A stretch of 64,000 nucleotides of DNA from Arthrobacter rhizosphaerae. Lineage in GTDB: Bacteria; Actinomycetota; Actinomycetes; Actinomycetales; Micrococcaceae. Shown here piece after piece: positions 33,698-42,988 of the stretch (positions are counted from its first letter, which is position 1; each line of letters opens with the position of its first letter). The notes under the pieces are model-generated. The model made no database searches and was not told the origin of the DNA. It worked only from the letters and a program-made list of their open reading frames with translations. The position numbers were made by a program, and so were the translations under genes. The stretch covers positions 62,001 through 126,000 of the forward strand of contig NZ_JALLAN010000002.1 of the NCBI RefSeq assembly GCF_023062595.1. Direction: 5' to 3'.

Positions 33698-33824
33698 AGT
33701 GGTCCTTAAGGAGATTACTTGGAATCAATCATAATAAGTGAAACCGGTTGTCGTCTCTGAGATCAACTCCGCCGTCACATGCAGTATTCCTCAGCTCCGT
33801 TACGGCGATGCAGAAACCGCTTCC

Positions 33825-35168
33825 TCAGACGTCCGGACGGCGGATTAACCGGCCCCGCGGGATACTGAAATCCACAGCGTTGCCCCGGAGATAGGTCCGC
33901 CGGATCACGCCGGAAAGTTCCCGCCCCTGGTACGGGGTGAGGTGGTTCTTGTGCTTCAGCTTGGACGCGTCCACGACGAACCGTTCGTCCGGGGCGAAGA
34001 CGGCGAAATCGGCGTCGTGGCCGGCTGCTATCTGCCCTTTATCCCTCAGCCGGACGAGTTCCGCGGGCTTGGCCGCCATCCAGGAGACCACCTGTTCCAG
34101 CCGGATGCCCCGCTGCCGGGCCTCGGTCCAGATGAGGGACAGGCCCAGCTGAAGCGAGGATACCCCGCCCCAGGCCACCGCGAAATCCCCGTGTTCCAGA
34201 TCCTTCAGGTCAAGGGTGCTGGGGGAGTGATCCGAGGCGATGAAGTCGATGGTGCCGTCCAGCAGGCCGTCCCAGAGCCGTTCACGGTTGGATGCCTCCC
34301 GGATGGGCGGGCAGCACTTGAAGGCGGTGGCGCCGTCGGGAATTTCCTCGGCGGTGAGGGTGAGGTAGTGGGGGCACGTCTCCACAGTGAGACGGACGCC
34401 GTCGCGCTTCGCGGCGGCAATCAGGGGCAGCGCGTCCGACGACGAGAGGTGAAGTATGTGGGCGCGCGCGCCGGTCCTGCGGGCCCGCTCGATCACTTCG
34501 GTGATGGCCCGATTCTCGGCAGCGCGCGGCCGGGAGGCCAGGAAGCCCGAGTAGCTGGTGCCTTCCGCGCCAGGTGCCTGGTCGATGGTGTGCGGGTCCT
34601 CGGCATGGACGATCATGACTGAATCGAAGGCGTTGAGCTCGGCCATGTCCTCCTCCATCTCGTCGGCGCCCAGCTGAGGGAACTCGTCCACCCCGGAGTG
34701 CAGCAGGAAACACTTGAAGCCGAAAACTCCTTCCGCGTGGAGTGGCTTGAGGTCAGCCTTGTTGCCGGGGATGGCTCCTCCCCAGAAGCCCACATCCACA
34801 AAGGCCTGGTCCGCGGCGACTTCACGTTTGAGTTTCAGCGCCTCAACTGTGGTGGTGGGCGGGATGCTGTTGAGCGGCATATCGATGATGGTGGTGACGC
34901 CGCCCGCCGCTGCCGCCCGGGTGGCTGACGCGAAACCTTCCCACTCCGTACGGCCAGGCTCATTGACGTGAACGTGGGTGTCCACAAGGCCGGGAATCAG
35001 GGTTTCGTCGTCGGATAATTCCACGATTTCCGTGCCGGCCCGGCCATGCCCCAGCGGCTCGATCGCTACGATCTTTCCGGCACGGACGCCTACTTCCCGC
35101 GGTGCGATGCCATCAGGGGTCAGCACGTGTTGGCCGCGGATCACCAGGTCAAAGGTTTCGTCAGTCAC
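33825..35168 (-). CDS. allB: Allantoinase
   Basis: A 447-residue amidohydrolase from a GTG at 35168 (GAAGGAG upstream). Metal ligands are in [17 protein letters not shown], the carboxylated Lys in [16 protein letters not shown] and further His in VHAED and HILHLSSS. The last Asp is in [10 protein letters not shown]. The [10 protein letters not shown] and [14 protein letters not shown] elements favour allantoinase over dihydroorotase or hydantoinase. It opens allantoin to allantoate, a step in purine nitrogen salvage. No other ureide genes are adjacent; the PucR-type gene at 47761 is 12 kb away and need not be related. Confidence 0.9.
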   Translation of the reverse strand: MTDETFDLVIRGQHVLTPDGIAPREVGVRAGKIVAIEPLGHGRAGTEIVELSDDETLIPGLVDTHVHVNEPGRTEWEGFASATRAAAAGGVTTIIDMPLNSIPPTTTVEALKLKREVAADQAFVDVGFWGGAIPGNKADLKPLHAEGVFGFKCFLLHSGVDEFPQLGADEMEEDMAELNAFDSVMIVHAEDPHTIDQAPGAEGTSYSGFLASRPRAAENRAITEVIERARRTGARAHILHLSSSDALPLIAAAKRDGVRLTVETCPHYLTLTAEEIPDGATAFKCCPPIREASNRERLWDGLLDGTIDFIASDHSPSTLDLKDLEHGDFAVAWGGVSSLQLGLSLIWTEARQRGIRLEQVVSWMAAKPAELVRLRDKGQIAAGHDADFAVFAPDERFVVDASKLKHKNHLTPYQGRELSGVIRRTYLRGNAVDFSIPRGRLIRRPDV

Positions 35169-35238
35169 GCAGGTCTCCTTCAGGCTGGCCTTCTAACCAC
35201 GTGTCTACCCTGCTTTGGGGCCACGTCAAAGGAGGCCA

Positions 35239-35260
35239 CAGCAGTTAAACAGCAGTTAAA
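35239..35260. repeat. Two direct 11-bp repeats
   Basis: CAGCAGTTAAA occurs twice in tandem (35239-35249 and 35250-35260), followed by CAG. It lies in the divergent space between the allantoinase and symporter genes and could be a regulator site; no other structure was noted there. Confidence 0.5.
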
Positions 35261-35367
35261 CAGTTCCGTCCCGTCGCCGTAGCGTCGTGGAAACACCCGG
35301 AGCCTAGCGTGACTTGTGACCACAGCGGTGTTCCCGAATGCCGCCCCCACGATGATTGGCGGCCTCG

Positions 35368-36804
35368 ATGAAAATCCCACTCACTGCGGAGACCCTGACT
35401 GCGGACACGGTTCCGGCGAAGAAACCCCTCTATAAGTCCTTGTTCTTCCAGCTCCTCGTCGCGGTACTCCTGGGCATTGTGATCGGGCACTTCTGGCCAA
35501 ACGTCGGGTCCACTCTGCGCCCGTTGGGGGACGGGTTCATCCAGCTCATCAAGATGATCATTGCCCCGCTCATTTTCCTGGTGATCGTCACCGGCATCTC
35601 GGCCGTGGGCGACGTCAAGGCAGTGGGCCGGGTTGGCGTGAAGGCCCTGGTGTATTTCACCGGTGCCACGCTGTTCGCTCTGGTGTTCGGCCTGATTGTG
35701 GCCAACATAGTCCAGCCAGGGGCCGGGCTGAATATTGACCCGGCCACGTTGTCCCAGGACGCCTTGAAGGCTAAAACGTCCACCGCCCCGCCCGGCGACG
35801 CCGGCCAGTTCCTGCTGGGCATCATTCCCACCAGCGTTGTGGGCGCCTTCGCCTCCAACAGCCTCCTCCAGGTGCTGTGCTTCTCTGTCTTCTTCGGCGC
35901 AGCGATCGTGGTGGTGGGCCGCGAGCGGTGCATGCCGGTGGTCAGTCTCCTGGAAACGGTGCTGGAGCTCTTCTTCAAGATCATGGGCTGGGTCATGCGG
36001 GTGGCGCCGATCGGGGCATTCGGAGCCATGGCCTTCATTATCGGGCAGTACGGCCTGGGCACCCTAAGCACCTATGCGCTCCTCATCGCCGCCTGCTACG
36101 GTGCGGCCATCATCTTCATCGGTCTTCTGTTCGTCGTCGCCTGGGTCTACCCGAGGGTGCCGCTGTGGCAGTTCATCAAGTACTCCCGCGAAGAGTTCCT
36201 CCTGGCCCTCGGCACAGCATCCACTGAATCGGTGCTGCCGCGCATCATGACCAAGCTGACCAACGCCGGCTGCTCACGCGCCACTACAGGACTGGTGGTT
36301 CCCACCGGGTACTCGTTCAACCTCGACGGCGCCGCACTCTACCTTTCCATCTCCCTGCTGTTCCTTGCCCAGGCATTCGGGCACAACCTGGACCTCGGCC
36401 AGCAGCTTGCTGCACTGGGAATCCTGATGCTCACGTCCAAGGGCATGGCCGGGGTCCCGGGATCGGCATTCCTGGCGCTCTCGGCAACGGCAGGGGCTCT
36501 GGGAATCTTCCCGGTGGCAGGTGTGGCGCTCCTGCTTGGGGCTGACCGTCTGATGGATTCGATGCGGGTGGTGGTCAACCTTCTGGGGAACTGCGTTGCG
36601 ACGTTCGTGGTGGCCAAGTGGGAAGGGCAGTTCGACCGGGAAGCCATGCTGGCGGCGTTCAAAGCTGGTCCCGCTGCCGAAGCTCCGGCTGCTGAAGGCG
36701 CGGCGACAGATCCTGCAGTTGACGGCGGCAGCGAGTCTTCTCCCGCTGGCGGAGTGCCGGGATCAGTCGATGGTGCTGTGCCGGAGGCGGTACTGCTGAA
36801 GTAG
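35368..36804 (+). CDS. Dicarboxylate/amino acid:cation symporter (DctA-type, DAACS family)
   Basis: A 478-residue transporter from the ATG at 35368 (a TTG at 35356 is possible; both have weak ribosome sites). The DAACS core is clear: FIQLIKMIIAPLIFLVIVTGI, a Ser-rich HP1-like LALGTASTESVLPRIM and GLVVPTGYSFNLDGAALYLS. GMAGVPGSAFLALSATAG (HP2) and MRVVVNLLGNCVATFVVAKWE complete it. It imports C4-dicarboxylates such as succinate or malate with protons or Na+. An Ala/Glu/Gly-rich ~60-residue C-terminal tail is longer than in typical DctA. Confidence 0.92.
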   Translation: MKIPLTAETLTADTVPAKKPLYKSLFFQLLVAVLLGIVIGHFWPNVGSTLRPLGDGFIQLIKMIIAPLIFLVIVTGISAVGDVKAVGRVGVKALVYFTGATLFALVFGLIVANIVQPGAGLNIDPATLSQDALKAKTSTAPPGDAGQFLLGIIPTSVVGAFASNSLLQVLCFSVFFGAAIVVVGRERCMPVVSLLETVLELFFKIMGWVMRVAPIGAFGAMAFIIGQYGLGTLSTYALLIAACYGAAIIFIGLLFVVAWVYPRVPLWQFIKYSREEFLLALGTASTESVLPRIMTKLTNAGCSRATTGLVVPTGYSFNLDGAALYLSISLLFLAQAFGHNLDLGQQLAALGILMLTSKGMAGVPGSAFLALSATAGALGIFPVAGVALLLGADRLMDSMRVVVNLLGNCVATFVVAKWEGQFDREAMLAAFKAGPAAEAPAAEGAATDPAVDGGSESSPAGGVPGSVDGAVPEAVLLK

Positions 36805-36934
36805 GGATTTGGACCTGGGTTCTCTGCTACTCTGGCGCCAATATCCCGGCTGCCTGAGGATCCTCGAAGATGAAGCCTGACTGGAGTGCCCTGGCTCAAT
36901 TGCCTGTAAACCTCTGCGCAAGGAACGCAGTCTG

Positions 36935-38065
36935 ATGGATCCTCTCAGCACGGTGCGCCAGCGACTGATTAACCAGCGTTTGGCGGGGGAGCCCTTCAAT
37001 GGTGCGGCGGAGGCGGTCCGGTGGCTCGGGGCAGTGCAGGCGCAGGACTTCGCCGAGGCTAAATGGTCGCTTGCTGAACGCATGGATGCTTGCACGGATG
37101 CCGACGTCGAGGCCGCCTTCGCCCGGGGTGACATCATCCGAACACACCTGCTCCGCCCCACCTGGCACTTCGTTGCCCGCGAGGATCTGCGCTGGATGCT
37201 GAGGCTGAGCCGTCCCCGTGTCCATGCGCTCAACCGCCATTGGTACGGCAAGTTTGGCGCCAGCCCTGAGCTCCTCATCCGGGCCCACGATGTGTTCGCC
37301 CGGACTCTCGCCGGCGATGGTCCTCTGACCCGGCGGGAGCTGGTGGAACGCCTGGCCAAGGAAGGCATCGAGACAAGCGGCCCTCAACTTGCCTACTTCC
37401 TTATGTACGCGGAGCTCGAAGAGCTCATCTGCAGCGGCCCGCGGCGCGGCAAACAACATACTTATGCCTTGGTCGATGACCGTGTGCCGGTCACCGCGGT
37501 GGACGACAGGTCGCGTGAGTCAGCGCTCGACGAGCTTGTTATTCGATACTTCCGGAGCCACGGTCCAGCCACGGTCAAGGACTTCACCATCTGGTCGAGC
37601 TTCAGTGTTGCCGATACGAAAGCGGCTCTCCAACGCCTCAACGGGCAGCTCGAAAGCATCACGAATGAGGATGGAACCAGCTGGTACTCCTCGCCCGCTC
37701 CCGGTGTGGCCTCGTCCAGACTTACGGAGGGCTTCCTTATCCCGATGTACGACGAAACGGTGGTGGCCTACCAGGACCTGCGCATTGTGCTCGCCCATCA
37801 GCCGCCGCGGCCCGGGTTGTTCCTTGACCGCGCCATCGTGATCGACGGCAGGACTGTGGGCAGCTGGAAGCGAACGCTGAACGGACGTTCCGTCGTCGTG
37901 GAGGCGACGCTCTTCGGAGCCCTGACCAAGCCGGAGGAAGAGAAGCTTGATCACGTGGTCCAACGGTTCGGACGCTTCCTGGAAATGGAGGCCACATGGT
38001 CCAAGGTTGATTTGCCCACCCCGGAGGCAGCTCCATCCGGGGAAGTTATCGAAGGAGCAGGTTAG
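36935..38065 (+). CDS. AlkZ-like winged-helix DNA-binding (HTH_42) protein
   Basis: A 376-residue protein of the HTH_42 (formerly DUF1006) family of tandem winged helices. It contains AVRWLGAVQAQDFAEAKWSLAERM, with the Q-x-Q motif characteristic of AlkZ/YcaQ DNA glycosylases, and DIIRTHLLRPTWHFVAREDLRWML. The C-terminal half has GSWKRTLNGRSVVVEATLFG. AlkZ enzymes unhook DNA crosslinks, but many relatives are uncharacterised; a repair role is inferred. The stop overlaps the convergent ArsR gene's stop by four bases. Confidence 0.85.
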   Translation: MDPLSTVRQRLINQRLAGEPFNGAAEAVRWLGAVQAQDFAEAKWSLAERMDACTDADVEAAFARGDIIRTHLLRPTWHFVAREDLRWMLRLSRPRVHALNRHWYGKFGASPELLIRAHDVFARTLAGDGPLTRRELVERLAKEGIETSGPQLAYFLMYAELEELICSGPRRGKQHTYALVDDRVPVTAVDDRSRESALDELVIRYFRSHGPATVKDFTIWSSFSVADTKAALQRLNGQLESITNEDGTSWYSSPAPGVASSRLTEGFLIPMYDETVVAYQDLRIVLAHQPPRPGLFLDRAIVIDGRTVGSWKRTLNGRSVVVEATLFGALTKPEEEKLDHVVQRFGRFLEMEATWSKVDLPTPEAAPSGEVIEGAG

Positions 38066-38412
38066 AGACTGGCCAGGAGGCCCGCTGTCTGTTCGAGCGC
38101 ACCCGGGACCAGCGAGTAGTACGCCCACGTGCCGCGCTTTTCCCGGTGCAGCAACCCGGCGTCGACCAGGATCTTCAGGTGATGGGACACGGTGGGCTGG
38201 CCCAGGTCCAAAGGCTCCGTGAGGTCGCACACGCACGTCCCGCCGTCGCTACCGGCCTTGACGATCGACAGCAGGCGCAGCCGGTTCGGATCAGCAAGTG
38301 CCTTGAATGCCAGTGCCCTCTGCTGGGCGTCCTCCGCGTTCAGAATCATTTCACCTGAAGGCTCGCAGCAGGTATCCGACGCCGTCACCTCGAGAGTTCG
38401 CAGAGAGTTCAT
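38062..38412 (-). CDS. arsR: ArsR/SmtB family metalloregulator (arsenic type)
   Basis: A 116-residue winged-helix repressor; the ATG at 38412 gives the family length, and an ATG at 38439 is an alternative. Cys60 and Cys62 lie in GTCVCDLTEPLDLGQPTVSHHL, the alpha3 As(III)-binding CVCDL element. A Cys15-Cys16 pair (SDTCCEPSG) adds an N-terminal ligand site. It is divergent from arsO, and an 18-bp-arm inverted repeat lies over the shared promoter. It should repress the ars genes until arsenite or antimonite binds. Confidence 0.92.
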   Translation of the reverse strand: MNSLRTLEVTASDTCCEPSGEMILNAEDAQQRALAFKALADPNRLRLLSIVKAGSDGGTCVCDLTEPLDLGQPTVSHHLKILVDAGLLHREKRGTWAYYSLVPGALEQTAGLLASL

Positions 38413-38432
38413 AGAGCAATTATGCACATAGA

Positions 38433-38482
38433 TTGACATGCGTCGATATGTTTGGTGATACTTCCATATCGACGTTCATCAA
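38433..38482 (+). promoter_or_regulatory. ars operon promoter and ArsR operator
   Basis: Inverted repeat with arms 38433-38450 (TTGACATGCGTCGATATG) and 38465-38482, matching at 14 of 18 positions with a perfect inner CGTCGATATG/CATATCGACG. The left arm contains a consensus -35 TTGACA (38433-38438). GATACT (38457-38462) is a -10 at 18-base spacing between the arms. Binding here would block arsO and arsR transcription. Confidence 0.75.
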
Positions 38483-38533
38483 TTTAGCTACTCCCTCATC
38501 CCGGGCAGCCATCGCGGCCAGAAAGAGGACACC

Positions 38534-39907
38534 ATGGAGTCATCGAACACCCTTCCCGTTGCCGTGATTGGCGCCGGTCCGGTTGGCCTTGCCGCCACCG
38601 CACACCTGCTGGAGCGTGGTCTGGAACCGCTGATCCTTGAAGCAGGAGCGTCCGCTGGGGCTGCAATCGAGCAATGGCGCCACATCCGGTTGTTCTCACC
38701 GTGGCGGTTCAATCTCGACGCCGCCGCCGTCCGCCTCCTTGCAGCCTCCGGCTGGGAATCCCCCCGCCCCACAGCCCTCCCCTATGGCGGGGAACTAATT
38801 GACGGATATCTGGCACCGCTGGCGGCACTTCCCGAGATCGCCTCGCGGCTGAAGACCGGTACGCGTGTTACAGCGGTCACCCGGCAGGGCATGGACAAGA
38901 CCCACACCCGGGACCGGGACACCACACCTTTCATCGTCCGGGTGGAGCACGACGGCGGCAGGACCCTCGATTACCAGGTCGCCGGTGTGATCGACGCCTC
39001 GGGTACATGGTCCACCCGCAACCCACTGGGAACCGCAGGACTGGCCGGCATCGGTGAAGAAGCTGCTGCATCCCGGATCTCTTCACCTCTTCCGGACGTT
39101 CTTGGCCGGGAGCGTTCAGCCTTTGCCGGGCAGCGCGTGCTGGTGGTCGGGGCCGGCCACTCGGCGGCGAACACCCTGATCAACCTCGCCGACCTCACCA
39201 AAGAGGACCCTGGCACCCGGATCCTTTGGGCTGTGCGGGGCGCTTCCGCCGAGAAGGTCTACGGTGGCGGTGACGCAGACGGCCTGCCGGCCCGGGGCCA
39301 GCTCGGCTCCCGGCTCCGCCGGCTCGTGGAGGCGGGAACCATCGAACTGAGCACCGGCTTCGGAATCGCGGCCCTGAAAGAGTCCGACGGCGGCGTAACC
39401 GTCACCGCTCTGGACGGACGCACCATCGATGCTGACGTCGTCGTTCCTTGCACCGGTTTCCGGCCTGACCTGGACATCCTCCGGGAACTCCGGCTGAATC
39501 TGGACCCCGCCGTCGAGGCGCCGTTGGAACTGGGGCCGCTCATCGATCCCGAGTTCCACTCCTGCGGCACCGTTCCCCCACATGGGGCCCGGCTGCTGGC
39601 TCATCCGGAGAAGGACTTTTACATTGTGGGCATGAAGTCCTATGGCCGCGCGCCCACGTTCCTGCTGGCCACCGGGTACGAACAGGTCCGTTCAGTCGCT
39701 GCTGCCCTTGCGGGGGACCTCGAAGCCGCCGACACCGTGCAGCTGGAACTTCCCGAAACGGGCGTCTGCTCCAGCGGCGCCGGGACCAGTTGCGACGCGC
39801 CGGATGTGACACTCGAGGAGACAGAGTCGGCCTGCTGCGGCACTCCTGAGCCAGTGCTCGTAGGCTTCCCCACCGGCCTGTCCCACGGCCGCTCCGGGGA
39901 CCACTAA
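38534..39907 (+). CDS. arsO: ArsO-type flavin-dependent monooxygenase
   Basis: A 457-residue FAD/NAD(P) oxidoreductase with AAGAGGA before the ATG. The FAD motif GAGPVGLAATAHLLERG is at the N-terminus and the NADPH Rossmann motif VLVVGAGHSAANTLINLA near residue 200. C-terminal ATG-like VVVPCTGFRPDLDILREL is present, followed by a Cys-rich tail (CSSGAGTSCDAP, ESACCGTPEP). ArsO proteins are encoded in actinobacterial ars operons; their exact reaction is not established. The Cys-rich tail could bind As(III) (inference). First gene of the operon arsO-arsC-MFS-usp. Confidence 0.85.
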   Translation: MESSNTLPVAVIGAGPVGLAATAHLLERGLEPLILEAGASAGAAIEQWRHIRLFSPWRFNLDAAAVRLLAASGWESPRPTALPYGGELIDGYLAPLAALPEIASRLKTGTRVTAVTRQGMDKTHTRDRDTTPFIVRVEHDGGRTLDYQVAGVIDASGTWSTRNPLGTAGLAGIGEEAAASRISSPLPDVLGRERSAFAGQRVLVVGAGHSAANTLINLADLTKEDPGTRILWAVRGASAEKVYGGGDADGLPARGQLGSRLRRLVEAGTIELSTGFGIAALKESDGGVTVTALDGRTIDADVVVPCTGFRPDLDILRELRLNLDPAVEAPLELGPLIDPEFHSCGTVPPHGARLLAHPEKDFYIVGMKSYGRAPTFLLATGYEQVRSVAAALAGDLEAADTVQLELPETGVCSSGAGTSCDAPDVTLEETESACCGTPEPVLVGFPTGLSHGRSGDH

Positions 39908-39984
39908 CCGAGGATCCATCCGCGGGCTGATCCACGTGAAACAGTCTCCGTGGGAAGAACATCAAGGCAAGGAAGAATCAAGGC

Positions 39985-40431
39985 ATGACCGATAGCACCA
40001 ACACATCCAGCAGGCCACTAAGCAACACTCAGAGCGTCCTGTTCGTCTGCAGCAAGAACGGCGGGAAATCGCAGCTTGCTGCCGGGCTCATGAACCAGCT
40101 GGCGCAAGGCACCGTCACCGTCCATTCTGCGGGGACCAAGCCGGGCCAATCCCTGAATCCCCAGTCCGTGGAGTCCTTGGCCGAGCTCGGCATCGATATC
40201 ACAGGCGAGCATCCAAAGCCGGTCACCGACGACGTCCTGGACGCAGCCGACGTCGTCGTCGTTCTTGGCAGCGAGGCAAAACTGGAACCCCGCGAGGGGA
40301 AGCGGTTCGAAGTGTGGGAAACGGACGAACCCTCCACGCGCGGCATCGAAGGAATGGAACGCATGCGGCTGGTCAGGGACGATATCAAGGCCCGCGTCCA
40401 GAAACTGTACGCGGAGCTGGCCAAGGACTAG
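39985..40431 (+). CDS. ArsC-like low-molecular-weight phosphatase-fold protein (CX5K loop)
   Basis: A 148-residue protein of the low-MW tyrosine phosphatase/arsenate reductase fold. The active-site loop reads VLFVCSKNGGKSQLAAGLM, with Cys22 but Lys28 where the CX5R signature Arg is expected. The Asp/Pro side (VWETDEPS) is present. In actinobacteria such enzymes reduce arsenate with mycothiol/mycoredoxin. The Arg-to-Lys change may define a subgroup and alters oxyanion binding. It is followed three bases later by the MFS gene. Confidence 0.8.
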   Translation: MTDSTNTSSRPLSNTQSVLFVCSKNGGKSQLAAGLMNQLAQGTVTVHSAGTKPGQSLNPQSVESLAELGIDITGEHPKPVTDDVLDAADVVVVLGSEAKLEPREGKRFEVWETDEPSTRGIEGMERMRLVRDDIKARVQKLYAELAKD

Positions 40432-40434
40432 GAG

Positions 40435-41655
40435 ATGCCCGCCCCGGCGTTAACCCGGACACTGGCTGCGGAGGGTGCACCGCGGCGCGGACTCGCCGCG
40501 CTGTGCATCACCCAAACCACCAGCTGGGGCATCCTCTACTATGCACTGCCCGCGGCGGTGCGGCCCATCACTGCGGACACCGGCTGGGACCCGGCACTCG
40601 TGACGGGGGCGTTCTCGCTGGGACTGCTCGTTTCGGCTGCAGCCGGTATTTTCGTCGGGAGGGCGCTGGACCGGACCGGGCCGCGCAGGCTTATGGTTGC
40701 AGGCTCCCTCGCCGGAGTGCTCGCCCTGGTCCTGGTGGCCCTCGCCCCCAACCTGCCCCTCTTTGCCGCCGCTTGGCTGCTGGCAGGCATGGCCCAGGCG
40801 GCGGTCCTCTACCAGCCTGCATTCACGGTGATCAGCCGCTGGTATGGTCCGGCCCGGGTGCGTCCCCTGACCGTCCTTACACTTGTGGCCGGGTTCGCGT
40901 CCACCATCTTCGCGCCGCTTACCGCCCTTCTCAGCACAGCGTTCGGTTGGCGGATGGCCTTCGTCCTCCTGGCCGGACTGATGGGCTTTATTACCGTGCC
41001 ACTACATGCCCGCTACCTCAACCGCTCCTGGGTCTCGGGGCCGCGGAAGGAGCATGCCACCTCCGACAAAGCCAGGGTACGGATCATACGGCGCAGCCCT
41101 GAGTTTCTGGGCTTGCAGGCACTCATGGTGCTGCTGTGCCTGGGCCTCTACACGGTGACATTGAACATCATCCCCTTGCTGATGGAAAAGGGCGCCGACT
41201 ATGCCACGGCGGCGATCGGCCTCGGACTGGTTGGAGCAGGACAGGTGGGCGGGCGCCTGCTCTTCGCAACTATCCCGCCTGCCGCCCGGCTGGCCGTTAT
41301 CACCGCAACGGCGACCACCGCCGTCGTGCTCCTTGCGGTCCTGACCGGGCCCATGCCGCTGCTGATTGCAGCGAGCATGCTGGCCGGAGCGGTCCGCGGG
41401 TGCCAGACCCTCCTTCAGGCGACCGTCATTGGCGAACGGTGGGGGACAACCAGCCTCGGCACGTTGCAGGGGACCTTCGCGGCGCCTCTGACAGCCGTCA
41501 CCGCTTTGGCGCCCGCAGCCGGACCTACTGTTGCGGCTTGGCTGGGCAGTTACACCGGCATGGCTTTCGCTATGGCTGCTGCCGCCGGCACTGCGGCCAT
41601 CATCGCCGCTGTTGTGTGGCGGCATTCCCGAAACGATCCAGCTCATGGCGGCTGA
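40435..41655 (+). CDS. MFS transporter in the ars operon
   Basis: A 406-residue, 12-helix major facilitator protein (TTSWGILYYALPAAVRPITAD start; VGRALDRTGPRRLM is the loop 2-3 motif). It has the shape of the oxalate/formate-antiporter or YnfM-like MFS groups. Its position directly after the ArsC-like gene suggests arsenical efflux, since no ArsB/ACR3 pump gene is in the operon itself. The substrate is otherwise unknown. The Usp gene begins inside its 3' end. Confidence 0.85.
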   Translation: MPAPALTRTLAAEGAPRRGLAALCITQTTSWGILYYALPAAVRPITADTGWDPALVTGAFSLGLLVSAAAGIFVGRALDRTGPRRLMVAGSLAGVLALVLVALAPNLPLFAAAWLLAGMAQAAVLYQPAFTVISRWYGPARVRPLTVLTLVAGFASTIFAPLTALLSTAFGWRMAFVLLAGLMGFITVPLHARYLNRSWVSGPRKEHATSDKARVRIIRRSPEFLGLQALMVLLCLGLYTVTLNIIPLLMEKGADYATAAIGLGLVGAGQVGGRLLFATIPPAARLAVITATATTAVVLLAVLTGPMPLLIAASMLAGAVRGCQTLLQATVIGERWGTTSLGTLQGTFAAPLTAVTALAPAAGPTVAAWLGSYTGMAFAMAAAAGTAAIIAAVVWRHSRNDPAHGG

Positions 41656-42121
41656 GGAATGGCCCGACGGGCCGATCGTTCTGGGTGTCGATTGGAATTT
41701 TTCCCAACAAATGGTCCGCACTGCGGCTGACCTTGCTGATGCTCTGGGGCAGCACCTGGTGTGCGCCTTTGTGGACCCGGCCAGCTACCTCACCGAGTGG
41801 GAGGCAGACGGTCAACGAACAGCACTTTCACTCGATCCGGTGATTAATGAAGAGGCAGAATTTCCCTCCGGGCAACTCCTGCGGAGGCTTGAATCCACGC
41901 TCGGTGATCCCGGGGAGCGATGGTCTTTCCGGGTACTGAACGGGGACGTTGCCAAAGCACTCGGACGTCTCGCAGAAAGCACTGACGCCTCGTTGCTCAT
42001 CGTCGGGGCAACCAGACCAGGAATTCGCGCTTTGATGGAAAGGATTCTGGAAGGATCGGTTTCAGCGGCTCTGATCGACAGCCAGAACAGACCTGTGCTC
42101 ATTGTTCCGGTGATGGAATAG
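41645..42121 (+). CDS. Universal stress protein family
   Basis: A 158-residue UspA-like protein. The ATG at 41645 lies 11 bases inside the MFS gene, so translation is coupled. PIVLGVDWNFSQQMVRTAADLADALGQHL starts the fold (quoted in part). LLIVGATRPGIRALMERILEGSVS corresponds to the G-x2-G-x9-G-S ATP-binding loop, and it ends with PVLIVPV. It probably binds ATP and aids stress tolerance; joining the ars operon suggests induction under arsenic. Confidence 0.85.
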   Translation: MAAEEWPDGPIVLGVDWNFSQQMVRTAADLADALGQHLVCAFVDPASYLTEWEADGQRTALSLDPVINEEAEFPSGQLLRRLESTLGDPGERWSFRVLNGDVAKALGRLAESTDASLLIVGATRPGIRALMERILEGSVSAALIDSQNRPVLIVPVME

Positions 42122-42150
42122 CAAAGGTTCGAGGATGCAGTACACCGCTT

Positions 42151-42933
42151 CTAGCCGCTGAGCGGCGTCCATCCCATTGGGAGGGGACCCCGGACATCCG
42201 CTCTGCGGCGGTCACCTTCCGCTGACCAGCCTTGGGCGGCGTCGTCGTGCGCTTCACCGACCGGGCCGCGGGCAACCCTGAAACCCACGTCCTCCAGTAC
42301 AGCGTCCGGCGCGCTGCCGCGTCGTACCGATGCCCTGCAACTCCACTCCGGATCAGCCCAACCTCCGCCGCGGAGGCTTCGGTAATCGCCATACCTTGCC
42401 GTATCGGCGTAGTCCCAGCACCACTCCCAAACATTGCCGATCATATCGAAGAGGCCAAAGCCGTTCGCTGCCTTCCGAGCGACTTCCTGAGGTCCAGTCA
42501 CATCGTCTGCTACTGTCCAGGCGATATCTGCAAGTGCTCCATAGGCAGGGGTCCGTGTCCCTGCCCGGCACGCCCATTCCCACTCGGCCTCGGTGGGGAG
42601 GCGGAAACCGTTGGAGCTCACATCCCAGATGACCTCCCGGTCCCGAAGCCTGTACGCAGGGTCGAAGCCGGCGGCGGACGACGCCCTGTTGCACCACCGA
42701 ACGGCGTCTAACCAGGTCACCGGATGAGCCGGAGTATTCATCAGGGAGTCTGGAGGCTGGGCGTCGCTCGAGAGAGCGCTCCAGATGGCCCACGTGATCT
42801 GCGTTTGCCCGATCTGGAAGGGGTGCAATTGGACCTGGCGCGAAGATCCGGAACGGGCGTCGCGCAATTCGACGACTCCGCCGGGAATCGCAGCTAGCGG
42901 GACAGTCCCGGGCTCCACGTGTTCAATAGCCAT
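42151..42933 (-). CDS. Formylglycine-generating-enzyme (SUMF1/FGE) fold protein
   Basis: A 260-residue FGE-fold protein. The PIGQTQITWAIWSAL-like start reads FQIGQTQITWAIW. PVTWLDAVRWCNRAS, FRLPTEAEWEWACRAGT, GNVWEWCWDYA and RGGGWADPEWSCRASVRRG are family blocks. True FGEs use two Cys in the RGGSWxCxxxxC region; only one Cys is visible here. It may therefore lack sulfatase-maturing activity or use another mechanism. No sulfatase gene is nearby. Convergent with the Usp gene. Confidence 0.85.
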   Translation of the reverse strand: MAIEHVEPGTVPLAAIPGGVVELRDARSGSSRQVQLHPFQIGQTQITWAIWSALSSDAQPPDSLMNTPAHPVTWLDAVRWCNRASSAAGFDPAYRLRDREVIWDVSSNGFRLPTEAEWEWACRAGTRTPAYGALADIAWTVADDVTGPQEVARKAANGFGLFDMIGNVWEWCWDYADTARYGDYRSLRGGGWADPEWSCRASVRRGSAPDAVLEDVGFRVARGPVGEAHDDAAQGWSAEGDRRRADVRGPLPMGWTPLSG

Positions 42934-42988
42934 ATTCCCCAGCTTGCACTACCGGCAAGGTCTCGAACGCGAAGGCGCCCTTTTGGTT

